Origin: Bog-1340 sp964513515 | Lineage (GTDB): Bacteria; Patescibacteriota; Minisyncoccia; Phycocordibacterales; GWA1-40-21 | Assembly (NCBI GenBank): GCA_964513515.1 | Contig: CAZEMP010000006.1 | Span: forward strand, 1 to 24,321 | Direction of reading: 5' to 3' | DNA: 24,321 nt | Shown here: positions 13,932-21,315 of the stretch, in pieces | How the letters are laid out: each line of letters starts with the position of its first letter | Position numbering within the stretch: position 1 is the first letter of the stretch | Notes under the pieces: model-generated | What the model was told of the DNA's origin: nothing | Databases searched by the model: none | What the model saw: only the letters and a program-made list of their open reading frames with translations | Made by a program: the position numbers and the translations under genes

Positions 13932-14465
13932 TTACGCAGTTTTCTTTCCCTCTTTTCTTCTTATTACTTCACCTTCAAATCTGATTCCCTTTCCTTTATA
14001 TGGTTCTGGTTTCTTAATAGCTTTCAAACTAGAAGCAAAGCTTGTTACCAATTCCTTATCTATACCTGTTATAACAATAACGCCTTTTTCTGAAGTTACT
14101 TTTAAATTCTTTGGTATTGCAACTTTTACTGGGTGAGAAAAACCAACCTTCAAAACAATCTCGGTTGGAGTGATGTCTGCCTTATATCCAATACCTTCCA
14201 CAATAAGTTTGTTTGAATAACCCTTGTTTACTCCTTCTATCATATTCATGATATGAGAAGCATAAGTACCCCATAAAGCTTTGTTTTCTAAAGTATCTTT
14301 TACTGGCTTTAATTCTATCTTATTTTCATTAACTGAAATTGAGATATTTTTTCTAAAATCTCGTGAAAGCTCACCAAGTGGACCCTTAACAGAAAGAAGT
14401 CCGCCGTTGATCGTAACTGTGGTCTTTGCTGGTATTTCTATTCCTTTTTTTCCTAATCTTGACAT
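13932..14465 (-). CDS. rplF: Ribosomal protein L6 (uL6)
   Basis: Binds 23S near the sarcin-ricin loop and the factor site. The 177-residue product starts MSRLGKKGIEIP and shows two tandem L6 folds, ending in the conserved PEPYKGKGIRFEGE--RRKEGKKTA. Spacing to rpsH is 15 nt. No Shine-Dalgarno is seen. Confidence 0.97.
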   Translation of the reverse strand: MSRLGKKGIEIPAKTTVTINGGLLSVKGPLGELSRDFRKNISISVNENKIELKPVKDTLENKALWGTYASHIMNMIEGVNKGYSNKLIVEGIGYKADITPTEIVLKVGFSHPVKVAIPKNLKVTSEKGVIVITGIDKELVTSFASSLKAIKKPEPYKGKGIRFEGEVIRRKEGKKTA

Positions 14466-14480
14466 GTTTTGTATAAAAAA

Positions 14481-14870
14481 TTACCAGATTTTAAATAATA
14501 CCTCTCCTCCAACTTTTTGTTTAACCGCTTCTCTGTTTGATAAAATACCTGCAGGTGTAGAAAAGATTACTGCACCGAATCCGTTTTTGAAAGGTTTGAT
14601 ATCTTCCAATTTTTGATAGATTCTTTTTGATGGTTTTGAAACTCTTTGTACTCCAGTAATTTTTGGAGATTTGTCTGCCTTATAACTAAGTACAATATCT
14701 AACATTTTACCAGAAGCATTCTTTGAGAATGATTTAAGGTATCCAGCTCTTACAAGAGCATCTGCTACTGCCACTTTGTTTTTTGAGGCATACATAGAAA
14801 CAGTCTCCTTTCCTGCAAGGTTTCCATTTTTAATTCTTATTATAAAGTCTCCGATAGTATCTGTTACCAT
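14481..14870 (-). CDS. rpsH: Ribosomal protein S8 (uS8)
   Basis: Primary 16S-binding protein of the small-subunit platform. The 129-residue product starts with MVTDTIGDFIIRIKNGN and ends with the variant signature STPAGILSNREAVKQKVGGEVLFKIW. Its start overlaps the end of rpsN by 7 nt, so translation is likely coupled. Confidence 0.97.
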   Translation of the reverse strand: MVTDTIGDFIIRIKNGNLAGKETVSMYASKNKVAVADALVRAGYLKSFSKNASGKMLDIVLSYKADKSPKITGVQRVSKPSKRIYQKLEDIKPFKNGFGAVIFSTPAGILSNREAVKQKVGGEVLFKIW

Positions 14871-15049
14871 GATGATTTTTTAATTCCAGGAATTTTACCC
14901 TGGTTAGCATATTCTCTAAAACAAATCCTGCATAGATCAAAATCTCTCATGTAGCCGTGCTTTCTTCCGCAACGATAACATCTTCTCACCACTCTTGAGG
15001 CGAATTTTGGGGTCTTTTTTGATCTGGCAATTGTAGATTTTTTAGCCAT
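14864..15049 (-). CDS. rpsN: Ribosomal protein S14, zinc-binding type (uS14)
   Basis: Small 30S head protein; 61 residues. Cys24-x2-Cys27 and Cys40-x2-Cys43 form the zinc ribbon, so this is the short C+ type. It ends GKIPGIKKSSW, the family signature. ATG at 15049 is chosen over a TTG at 15067 because it gives the standard MAKKS start. It is the first gene of the second half of the operon, after a terminator and a new promoter. Confidence 0.97.
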   Translation of the reverse strand: MAKKSTIARSKKTPKFASRVVRRCYRCGRKHGYMRDFDLCRICFREYANQGKIPGIKKSSW

Positions 15050-15082
15050 AAATGAAATAAGCTTCAAAAAGCTTGTTGCAAT

Positions 15083-15111
15083 ATACTAGCAAGTAGAACG
15101 GGGAAAGTCAA
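15083..15111 (-). promoter_or_regulatory. Internal promoter upstream of rpsN
   Basis: A -35 TTGACT (15111-15106) is 17 nt from TAGTAT (15088-15083). The expected leader is about 27 nt and has no Shine-Dalgarno. It lies directly after the rplE terminator and would drive rpsN to secY. Confidence 0.6.
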
Positions 15112-15156
15112 CAAAATAAACAGCGTGATGATCGTATTTTTACATAACCGAAATTT

Positions 15157-15202
15157 AATCAAAAAAATCGTCCCGCAAGCTTAGGGGACGATTTTTTTGA
15201 TT
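15157..15202. terminator. Bidirectional terminator after rplE
   Basis: An 18-bp perfect stem (15157-15174 with 15185-15202) with a 10-nt loop; arms carry runs of seven A and seven T around TCGTCCC/GGGACGA. It overlaps the rplE stop codon. Confidence 0.88.
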
Positions 15203-15767
15203 ATTTCTTTCCTTTCTTTCTTTTAGCTTCCTCTCCTTTCTTGAATGGAAAACCGAGATATTCCAAAAACATCTTTGCTCCGGCTTTATCTTTTATATTA
15301 GTTACTACAGTTACAGCCAATCCAAAAACATCTTTTAATTCTTCATCTGATGATTCTGGAAAAACTGAGTTTTCTTTTATACCAATTGTGAAATTACCCA
15401 TATTGTCTATAGCGTGTGCTGAAAGACCTCTGAAGTCCTTCGTTCTTGGGAAAGCGATATATACGAGTTTATTTAGGAAATCAAACATTCTCTGACCTCT
15501 GAGCGTTACTTGGTATCCTACTGGATCTCCTTCCCTTACTTTAAATGTAGCAACAGACTTTTTAGCTACTTTAAGCATGACTTTTTGTCCAGAAATCTTT
15601 GTGAGTCTATCCTCCACAACTTTATTTTTGTTTTTATCTTTAAAAGATCCGGTACCAGAACTCAAAACAACCTTCAAAACTTTTGGAGTTTGCATCTTAT
15701 TCTTAAGTCCCATTTTTTCTTTTAGGGATTCGTAAGCTTTATTCTGTTTTTCTTTTAGTGAAATCAT
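15201..15767 (-). CDS. rplE: Ribosomal protein L5 (uL5)
   Basis: 5S rRNA-binding protein that touches the P-site tRNA. The 188-residue product has the TPKVLKVVLSSGTG region, QKVMLKVAKKSVATFKVREGDPVG, and RTKDFRGL with FTIGIKENSVFPE. A short basic tail (KRKKGKK) ends at the terminator. It is the last gene of the first ribosomal block. Confidence 0.97.
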   Translation of the reverse strand: MISLKEKQNKAYESLKEKMGLKNKMQTPKVLKVVLSSGTGSFKDKNKNKVVEDRLTKISGQKVMLKVAKKSVATFKVREGDPVGYQVTLRGQRMFDFLNKLVYIAFPRTKDFRGLSAHAIDNMGNFTIGIKENSVFPESSDEELKDVFGLAVTVVTNIKDKAGAKMFLEYLGFPFKKGEEAKRKKGKK

Positions 15768-15784
15768 ATTATTGTAACTGGTTT

Positions 15785-16084
15785 TTAAATTTCCTTTCCT
15801 GTCTTTCTATTTATTCTGACAAAAGTATCTCCGATAAGCTTTTTTCCAACTCTAGCTCTTTTTCCACCTTCGTTTATCATAACGTTTGAAACATTGATAG
15901 GCATAGTCTTATCTATAACTTGACCCTTTGTTCCTGATTTCTGAGCTCTTTGGTGTTTTTTGGTAATATTTATCCCTTCTACCAAAACAGAGTTATCCTT
16001 TGGAAATGCAACTAAAACCTTACCGGTCTTACCCTTATCTTTTCCCGCTATAACTATTACATTGTCTCCTTTTTTAATTTTCAT
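15785..16084 (-). CDS. rplX: Ribosomal protein L24 (uL24)
   Basis: Assembly-initiating large-subunit protein. The 99-residue product begins MKIKKGDNVIVIAGKDKGKTGKV, the KOW motif, then INITKKHQR and a C-terminal KTGKEI. It sits 17 nt before rplE. No Shine-Dalgarno is visible. Confidence 0.97.
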   Translation of the reverse strand: MKIKKGDNVIVIAGKDKGKTGKVLVAFPKDNSVLVEGINITKKHQRAQKSGTKGQVIDKTMPINVSNVMINEGGKRARVGKKLIGDTFVRINRKTGKEI

Positions 16085-16106
16085 ATTTTTAGTTTTATTT
16101 CAGAAT

Positions 16107-16478
16107 TTATACGATTTCTGGGGCAAGAGATGCAATCTTTTTAAAACCTAAGTCGGCTAATTCTCTTGGTATAGGACCGAAAACTCTACCGGCAACAGGA
16201 TCTTTCTTTCCTTTTTCAATGATAACAACTGCATTTTCATCAAATCTTATATAAGAACCGTCTGCTCTTCTAAAAGGATATCTTTGTCTTACCACAACTC
16301 CGTAAAGCACATCCTTTTTCTTTGCTTTCTTTCTAGGCTCAGCTTTCTGTACTGACAAAACTATAACCTCACCTATTTTAGCCCATCTCTTTTTTGAGCT
16401 ACCCAAAATCTTAAAAACTCTGCCTATTTTGGCACCTGAGTTATCTGTTATTTTTATTATTGATCTATCTTGTATCAT
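16107..16478 (-). CDS. rplN: Ribosomal protein L14 (uL14)
   Basis: Large-subunit protein at the intersubunit bridge and binding site of RsfS. The 123-residue product starts MIQDRSIIKITDNSGAK and has RRADGSYIRFDENAVVII and GRVFGPIPREL, all family signatures. Length is typical. Confidence 0.98.
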   Translation of the reverse strand: MIQDRSIIKITDNSGAKIGRVFKILGSSKKRWAKIGEVIVLSVQKAEPRKKAKKKDVLYGVVVRQRYPFRRADGSYIRFDENAVVIIEKGKKDPVAGRVFGPIPRELADLGFKKIASLAPEIV

Positions 16479-16514
16479 CTGAGTTTTTATTTAACTACTA
16501 AGCAATATTTAAAA

Positions 16515-16769
16515 TTATTTTGCCAAAACCTTAAATCTTTTATTCTTTGAAATTGGTCTGGTTTCTACTATTTCAACAACCTCCCCTTCTTTACATGTAT
16601 TACCAAGATCATGTGCCATTATCTTATTTTGCTTCTTGATATATTTTCCGTATTTAGGATGTTTCTTAAAAGAATTTATTGAAACAACTACAGTGTCCTT
16701 CATCTTTGTAGAAACTACTACTCCCTGTAATACTTTTCCGCTATTCTTTTTTATTAATTCTTTTTTCAT
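16515..16769 (-). CDS. rpsQ: Ribosomal protein S17 (uS17)
   Basis: Primary 16S-binding protein. The 84-residue OB-fold product has LQGVVVSTKMKDTVVVSI, HPKYGKYIKK and GEVVEIVETRPISKNKRF, the S17 signature. Confidence 0.97.
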   Translation of the reverse strand: MKKELIKKNSGKVLQGVVVSTKMKDTVVVSINSFKKHPKYGKYIKKQNKIMAHDLGNTCKEGEVVEIVETRPISKNKRFKVLAK

Positions 16770-16785
16770 ATTTTATCTAAATATA

Positions 16786-16977
16786 TTAAGCTTTCTTTGA
16801 TTCATTTAAAATAGTAAGTATTTGGGCTATCTCTCTTTTAAGATTTTTACCAAGCTTAACATTTTTTGTCTTAGCACCAGACATACCAAATCTAAAATTG
16901 TTTAAAGCAACAGCCTTATCTGAAAGCTCTTTATCCAATTCTCCTTTTGTTTTTTTTCTTAAATCTTTTATATTCAT
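16786..16977 (-). CDS. rpmC: Ribosomal protein L29 (uL29)
   Basis: Small two-helix protein near the exit tunnel, which helps dock SRP and trigger factor. The 63-residue product starts MNIKDLRKKTKGEL and ends with the conserved basic helix ending KREIAQILTILNE. It lies 8 nt after rplP and 16 nt before rpsQ. Confidence 0.96.
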   Translation of the reverse strand: MNIKDLRKKTKGELDKELSDKAVALNNFRFGMSGAKTKNVKLGKNLKREIAQILTILNESKKA

Positions 16978-16985
16978 AAAATTAT

Positions 16986-17402
16986 TTATCTAGCTAGGAA
17001 CTTAGTATGAACTGGAAGTTTTGTTCCTCCTTTTCTAAGCATTTCTTTTGCAGACTCTAGATCTACTCCATCTACCTCGAAAAGCACTCTTCCTGGCTTT
17101 ACGATAGCTACATAACCTTGGAGTTCTCCCTTACCCTTTCCCATTTTTACTTCGGCTGGTTTTTGAGTGTAAGGATGATCAGGGAAAATTCTTGTCCAAA
17201 TTTTTCCACTCTTACTCATTGAGTGCGCTATAACCTTTCTTGCTGCTTCTATTTGTGTTGATTTAATTCTACCAGCTGATGTTGCTTTCAAGCCAAAAGA
17301 TCCAAAAGAAATCTTTGTTCCTCTTGTTTCCACTCCAACTTTATCAGGATTTTCTCTGAATGTGTGAGCTTTTCTAAATTTTACTTTTTTGGGCATTAAC
17401 AT
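16986..17402 (-). CDS. rplP: Ribosomal protein L16 (uL16)
   Basis: Large-subunit protein at the A-site region, needed late in assembly. The 138-residue product starts MLMPKKVKFRK and has SFGLKATSAGRIKSTQIEAARKVI and KMGKGKGELQGYVAIVKPGRVLFE. ATG at 17402 is kept; ATG at 17396 is possible. Confidence 0.97.
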   Translation of the reverse strand: MLMPKKVKFRKAHTFRENPDKVGVETRGTKISFGSFGLKATSAGRIKSTQIEAARKVIAHSMSKSGKIWTRIFPDHPYTQKPAEVKMGKGKGELQGYVAIVKPGRVLFEVDGVDLESAKEMLRKGGTKLPVHTKFLAR

Positions 17403-17412
17403 AACTTTTGAA

Positions 17413-18075
17413 TTATTTTTTATCTTTAAAAATATCTCCTTTGTATATCCAAACTTTTATACCAATGTCTCCATAGGTCATGTGTGCTTTTTCTTGAGCG
17501 TAGTCTATATCAGCACGAAGAGTTTGTAATGGAACTCTACCCTTTTTCATCTCTTCTGATCTTGCTATTTCAGCTCCTCCAAGTCTTCCTCCACAATAAA
17601 GCCTGATACCTTTAACATCTCTGTTTGCCATTACCTTTTCTACAGTTTGTTTCATTACTCTTCTGAAAGGTAATCTTTTCTCTAATCCTTCAGCCATCAT
17701 TTGTGCAACAATTGCAGCATTTGATTCTGGAGATTTGATCTCTTCTACATCCAATTTGAAATCTGCTGGTATAGCAAGCTTAAATTTGCTAGCAAATTTT
17801 AGTATATCTTTTCTAAGCTTTAGAGATCCTTCTCCACTTCTTCCAATAACAACTCCCGGTCTTGATGTTTTTATTATAAGTCTGAAAGTTTTGTCATTTC
17901 TTTCCATTTCAATAGAGCCAATATATTGCCCTCTCATCTTTTTTTCAAGAAATTCTCTAAGCATTGTATCTGCTCTCAAAAATGCTTTGTAATTCTTTCC
18001 AGTTGAAAACCAGCGAGATTTCCAATCCCTTATGATACCTAGTCTATGTGAATATGGATGTACTGAGTGTGACAT
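17413..18075 (-). CDS. rpsC: Ribosomal protein S3 (uS3)
   Basis: mRNA entry-channel protein with helicase-like function together with S4 and S5. The 220-residue product has the N-terminal MSHSVHPYSHRLGIIRDWKSRWF, a KH domain with VVIGRSGEG, and the C-terminal GVKVWIYKGD-like ending. ATG at 18075 is chosen because it gives the standard S3 start and lies 4 nt after the rplV stop; an upstream start at 18129 would overlap rplV. Confidence 0.97.
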   Translation of the reverse strand: MSHSVHPYSHRLGIIRDWKSRWFSTGKNYKAFLRADTMLREFLEKKMRGQYIGSIEMERNDKTFRLIIKTSRPGVVIGRSGEGSLKLRKDILKFASKFKLAIPADFKLDVEEIKSPESNAAIVAQMMAEGLEKRLPFRRVMKQTVEKVMANRDVKGIRLYCGGRLGGAEIARSEEMKKGRVPLQTLRADIDYAQEKAHMTYGDIGIKVWIYKGDIFKDKK

Positions 18076-18079
18076 AATA

Positions 18080-18511
18080 TTATTTTTTGATTTCTGCTTT
18101 TGGTTTGCTTGCTTTCTTTGGCTTTGCATCCACTACTTTTGATTTAGAATCTTTAGCTTTAGACTTTTTTTGTGGCATGTTGTCTATTGTATCTAATTTT
18201 ACAAAAACATGACTTGTTCTTTTATTTATAGGATATGCCATTCCTCTTGCTCTTGGCATTCTTCTCTTCAATACAACTCCTTCATCTACTCTAAATTCTT
18301 TTACATAAAGCTGATCAGCTGGAATATTAAAATTGTGTGATGCATTTGCAACTGCTGAATCAATAAGATCGGCTAGTGGCTTTGATGCTCTCTTAACTAA
18401 AAAAGACAAGGTGTTTCTTACATCTTCTATTTTCTTTCCTTTCACCAGATTGGCAACCAATCTTACTTTTCTCGGTGACTGTCTATAATCATTTAGTCTT
18501 GCGGTAATCAT
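18080..18511 (-). CDS. rplV: Ribosomal protein L22 (uL22)
   Basis: Large-subunit protein whose hairpin lines the exit tunnel. The 143-residue product has YRQSPRKVRLVANLVKGKK and the tunnel hairpin with RRMPRARGMAYPINKRTSHV. About 30 Lys/Ala/Asp-rich residues extend the C-terminus beyond the usual ~110. Confidence 0.97.
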   Translation of the reverse strand: MITARLNDYRQSPRKVRLVANLVKGKKIEDVRNTLSFLVKRASKPLADLIDSAVANASHNFNIPADQLYVKEFRVDEGVVLKRRMPRARGMAYPINKRTSHVFVKLDTIDNMPQKKSKAKDSKSKVVDAKPKKASKPKAEIKK

Positions 18512-18513
18512 AA

Positions 18514-18855
18514 TTATTTTTTAGCGTCTGTTGAAGCTTTTGCTGCTTTAGATGCTGCTATTTCTGATTCTTTTGCTGCTATATCAAGATCTTTCTGCAT
18601 TTTACCTCCATGTCTTGTAAACTTTCTTGTAGGAGCAAACTCACCCAATCTGTGTCCAACCATATCTTCTGAAACTAAGACTTCTAAATGTTGTTTGCCA
18701 TTATGTACACCAAAAACAAAACCTACCATTTCTGGAGATATTTGACTTCTTCTTGACCATGTCTTAATAACACCTGTTTCTATAGGTTTCTTGCCTTCTA
18801 TTTTTTGTAGAAGTTTTTCATCAATAAATGGCCCTTTTTTAAGTGATCTTGACAT
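18514..18855 (-). CDS. rpsS: Ribosomal protein S19 (uS19)
   Basis: 30S head protein that contacts the A-site tRNA and 50S bridges. The 113-residue product starts MSRSLKKGPFIDEKLL and has HNGKQHLEVLVSEDMVGHRLGEFAPTRKF. An Ala/Lys/Ser-rich tail of about 20 residues is added. It is the first gene of the cluster here; rplB and earlier S10-operon genes do not precede it. Confidence 0.97.
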   Translation of the reverse strand: MSRSLKKGPFIDEKLLQKIEGKKPIETGVIKTWSRRSQISPEMVGFVFGVHNGKQHLEVLVSEDMVGHRLGEFAPTRKFTRHGGKMQKDLDIAAKESEIAASKAAKASTDAKK

Positions 18856-18905
18856 GAAATCTGTGTGTAGAAATAAAAATTAAACCCCAATGAGTTCGAA
18901 ATAGC

Positions 18906-18933
18906 ATATTAGCAAAATTGGAGGGAATGTCAA
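18906..18933 (-). promoter_or_regulatory. Promoter of the ribosomal-protein operon
   Basis: A consensus -35 TTGACA (18933-18928) is 16 nt from TAATAT (18911-18906), with TGC directly before the -10 (extended -10). The expected leader to the rpsS ATG is about 44 nt and has no Shine-Dalgarno. Confidence 0.75.
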
Positions 18934-18969
18934 CAGCGGAATAATTGTAGAAAATTTAAAATATATAGT

Positions 18970-19110
18970 TTATCTCAGAATGATTGTTTGGGCACTTTTG
19001 TCTGCATTGGCCCTTGCGTCATAACCTCCAACAAAGTCCATTATCAAAAAGCTTGTGCTTATTATCAGGATAAATACCGTGACAAATTTGAAAAATGTTG
19101 AATTAAACAT
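18970..19110 (-). CDS. Possible 46-residue membrane microprotein
   Basis: An open frame from ATG 19110 to TAA 18970 encodes a short basic start, a hydrophobic segment of about 20 residues (FVTVFILIISTSFLIM) and a polar tail (DARANADKSAQTIILR). It fits the gap between the lamin-tail gene and the rpsS promoter. It has no Shine-Dalgarno and no recognised homologue. It could be a small membrane or signal-peptide-like protein, or a chance frame. Confidence 0.45.
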   Translation of the reverse strand: MFNSTFFKFVTVFILIISTSFLIMDFVGGYDARANADKSAQTIILR

Positions 19111-19131
19111 ATATAATAATGTAACATTTTT

Positions 19132-20556
19132 CTAGAAATTATAAAACATGCCGATAAAGGCCTTGATATTTTTAACTGGAAAATCGGTAAGTTTTGACCA
19201 AAAACCTTTAGATTCTTGATTCTTGATAGCTTCAGCTACAGTAGAAATCTGTATTAATGTTTCGTCATTAACTGGGGTTTCATCTAGATCTATTTTGACA
19301 TTTGGCTCATATATTTTTTCCACCTCACTGATTTTAGGTTTATTTATTATAAGATTCTTTTTATATTCCATAATTAAAACCTCGGCCTCTTTTACTGAAA
19401 TACTTATATCTTTATCTTTCATAGAATTTTGATCTGTTTCGTTTAATGAGACTGATGTTAAATTTTGTTGTTCTAGATTTTCATTATTAAAATATGCCTC
19501 TTCCCCACCAGAAGGGTTATTTAAATATATCTTTTTGTCTAAAGAGGTTATTCCTAGATCTTCTTTTGACAAAACTATTTTATTGTTAGCACTTATTATT
19601 GTATCTTTTGGAAAAACAAAATATTTTTTAATGCCTTTTATTTCCCAATTTCCAATATTTATTTCTACTTTACTTTTATTAAAAATTTCTATATCTCGAG
19701 TTGAAAGATTTGAAATCGAGATCGTGGGAGAACTAACTATTACACTTGTTCTAGATATAGAATTATAATCTCCACAATTAGCATTTAAAACAACTTGATA
19801 TTCTCCTATATATTTATAAATATGTGTAATATTTTTACCAATAGATTCAAAACCATCGCCGAATGACCATCTAAAGGTAGGGATGCATTGATCTTTGTCT
19901 GATATAGTATATTTAGCATCGAACTCTATAAATGTACCGACTAAAGCCGTTCTTTCTCTACCGGCAGTAATTTCAAACCCTGACTTTTTATTATAATCGC
20001 TTAGTTCTTCTGAATTAGAATGTGTGGAAACATATACATTTCTTGTAACTGTTTTAATAATTTCAGTATTTTGATTTGAGGTTGTTGTTGCTATATCTGT
20101 ACCATTTTGATTTTGACTAGAAAAACTAATGGTTATAGAGTATGGGGCAAATTCTGTTATGGGTTCATTTGCGCCAGTTTCAAGCATTGATGCCATAATC
20201 TTATACTCACCTTCCAGAGACATCGTACCAGCAGAGTTTTTTCCGTCCCAAGATTTAATTATGGTGTCGAGTATGTCTGTCTGAGTAAAATATTTTGTGT
20301 AATTTCCACTAGTACCATTACATATTTGAGAAACGGAGCAAATATAAAGCCTGGTAAATTTAACTGGTATATTCGCCTTGATTTGAATAGAAATACTTTC
20401 ACCATTATTTGGATTGAAAAATACATTTTGTGCAAGACCGTTAAGTGTAGCCGATACAATTTGTGGACTAGCAAAGACTTTCGAAGTATTTGGGATAAAA
20501 AATGTAAATACTAAAATTACAGTTAAAAAAATACTGGAGTATTTGTATACTATCAT
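19132..20556 (-). CDS. Secreted protein with FlgD-like, PKD and lamin-tail domains
   Basis: The 474-residue product has an N-terminal signal peptide (hydrophobic about 8-25, then VFASPQ). Next comes a FlgD-like Ig domain (about 50-130, with WDGKN--G---LEGEYKI), then a PKD domain (about 205-275, FRWSFGDG---GKNITHIYKYIGEYQV). A lamin-tail-like beta domain follows (about 280-350, ISNLSTRDIEIFNKS--EINIGNWEI). A long charged linker leads to a C-terminal amphipathic helix (FPVKNIKAFIGMFYNF), possibly a membrane anchor. It probably acts at the cell surface in adhesion or envelope structure. ATG at 20556 gives a clean signal peptide; a GTG at 20574 is upstream. A -10-like TGTTAGAAT ends 8 nt before the ATG. 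Confidence 0.82.
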   Translation of the reverse strand: MIVYKYSSIFLTVILVFTFFIPNTSKVFASPQIVSATLNGLAQNVFFNPNNGESISIQIKANIPVKFTRLYICSVSQICNGTSGNYTKYFTQTDILDTIIKSWDGKNSAGTMSLEGEYKIMASMLETGANEPITEFAPYSITISFSSQNQNGTDIATTTSNQNTEIIKTVTRNVYVSTHSNSEELSDYNKKSGFEITAGRERTALVGTFIEFDAKYTISDKDQCIPTFRWSFGDGFESIGKNITHIYKYIGEYQVVLNANCGDYNSISRTSVIVSSPTISISNLSTRDIEIFNKSKVEINIGNWEIKGIKKYFVFPKDTIISANNKIVLSKEDLGITSLDKKIYLNNPSGGEEAYFNNENLEQQNLTSVSLNETDQNSMKDKDISISVKEAEVLIMEYKKNLIINKPKISEVEKIYEPNVKIDLDETPVNDETLIQISTVAEAIKNQESKGFWSKLTDFPVKNIKAFIGMFYNF

Positions 20557-20564
20557 TATAAAGC

Positions 20565-20570
20565 ATTCTA
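20565..20570 (-). promoter_or_regulatory. Extended -10 near the lamin-tail gene start
   Basis: TGTTAGAAT on the minus strand, 8 nt before the ATG at 20556. It would give a leader of about 1-2 nt. Confidence 0.4.
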
Positions 20571-20640
20571 ACACTCATTATTAGCTGTTCCTAATTACTT
20601 TGTGGACAAAAGGAATTCCAAGCTCAGATTTTGATAAATC

Positions 20641-21240
20641 TTATTTTAGATAAACAAAGAAATCAAATGAATCTAGAGGGGAATGAGGTTTTTCATTATT
20701 TTCTATAAAGGTTATTTTTATAGGTGATCCAGAAGGCAAGCCTATTCCAGCATTAAAGAAATTAAGCCCCACAGAAAATGTAATTGTAGATGTAGATGAT
20801 GTGTATGTAGTAGCACTTGTAACTATAGGTATTGCTACACCTGGTGATTTCCATCCAGAATTTCTAAGATTATAAAATAGTTGTACTGTTCCGGCTCTAG
20901 TAAAAATTTCTTCCCAAATACATTCGTATTTATTTGTATCGGAACGATCTATTGTCCCTTTTATGGTTAGAGGAAATTCTACTATTGAACCAGCAGTAGG
21001 ATATGTGATTTTAAAATTACATTTACTAGATAATAAGGTTGTCGTTTTTGGTTTATTGATCGTAGCTTTACTAGTAGTAGTCGTGCTTATGTTTGTGGTC
21101 GTGGTTGATAATAAGCTTTCCCCTTCCCCATTGTCTATTAACACATCAGTGGTTCTGTTTTTATTAATACTAACTCCCCAACCGATCAATAAAATAACTA
21201 TTACTCCTGCCAATATCTTAATAATATTATCTTTTTCCAT
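20641..21240 (-). CDS. Membrane-anchored Thr-rich protein with C-terminal Ig-like domain
   Basis: The 199-residue product has an N-terminal membrane helix (IIKILAGVIVILLIGWGV, about 5-22) with no cleavage site. A Thr/Ser-rich linker (about 43-70, STTTTNISTTTTS) follows, then a beta-sandwich-like domain (about 73-199). The opening CNFKITYPTAGSIVEFPLTIKGTI resembles the start of Gmad2/Ig-like domains found in spore-germination and CPR surface proteins, but the match is partial. It is likely displayed on the outer face of the membrane. The enzyme role, if any, is unknown. Confidence 0.75.
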   Translation of the reverse strand: MEKDNIIKILAGVIVILLIGWGVSINKNRTTDVLIDNGEGESLLSTTTTNISTTTTSKATINKPKTTTLLSSKCNFKITYPTAGSIVEFPLTIKGTIDRSDTNKYECIWEEIFTRAGTVQLFYNLRNSGWKSPGVAIPIVTSATTYTSSTSTITFSVGLNFFNAGIGLPSGSPIKITFIENNEKPHSPLDSFDFFVYLK

Positions 21241-21315
21241 ATTCTTTATTTTAAATTATTTATAAACACACACTTTCATATATCTTAATTTTTCTAATCT
21301 TTTCAATAGAATAAT

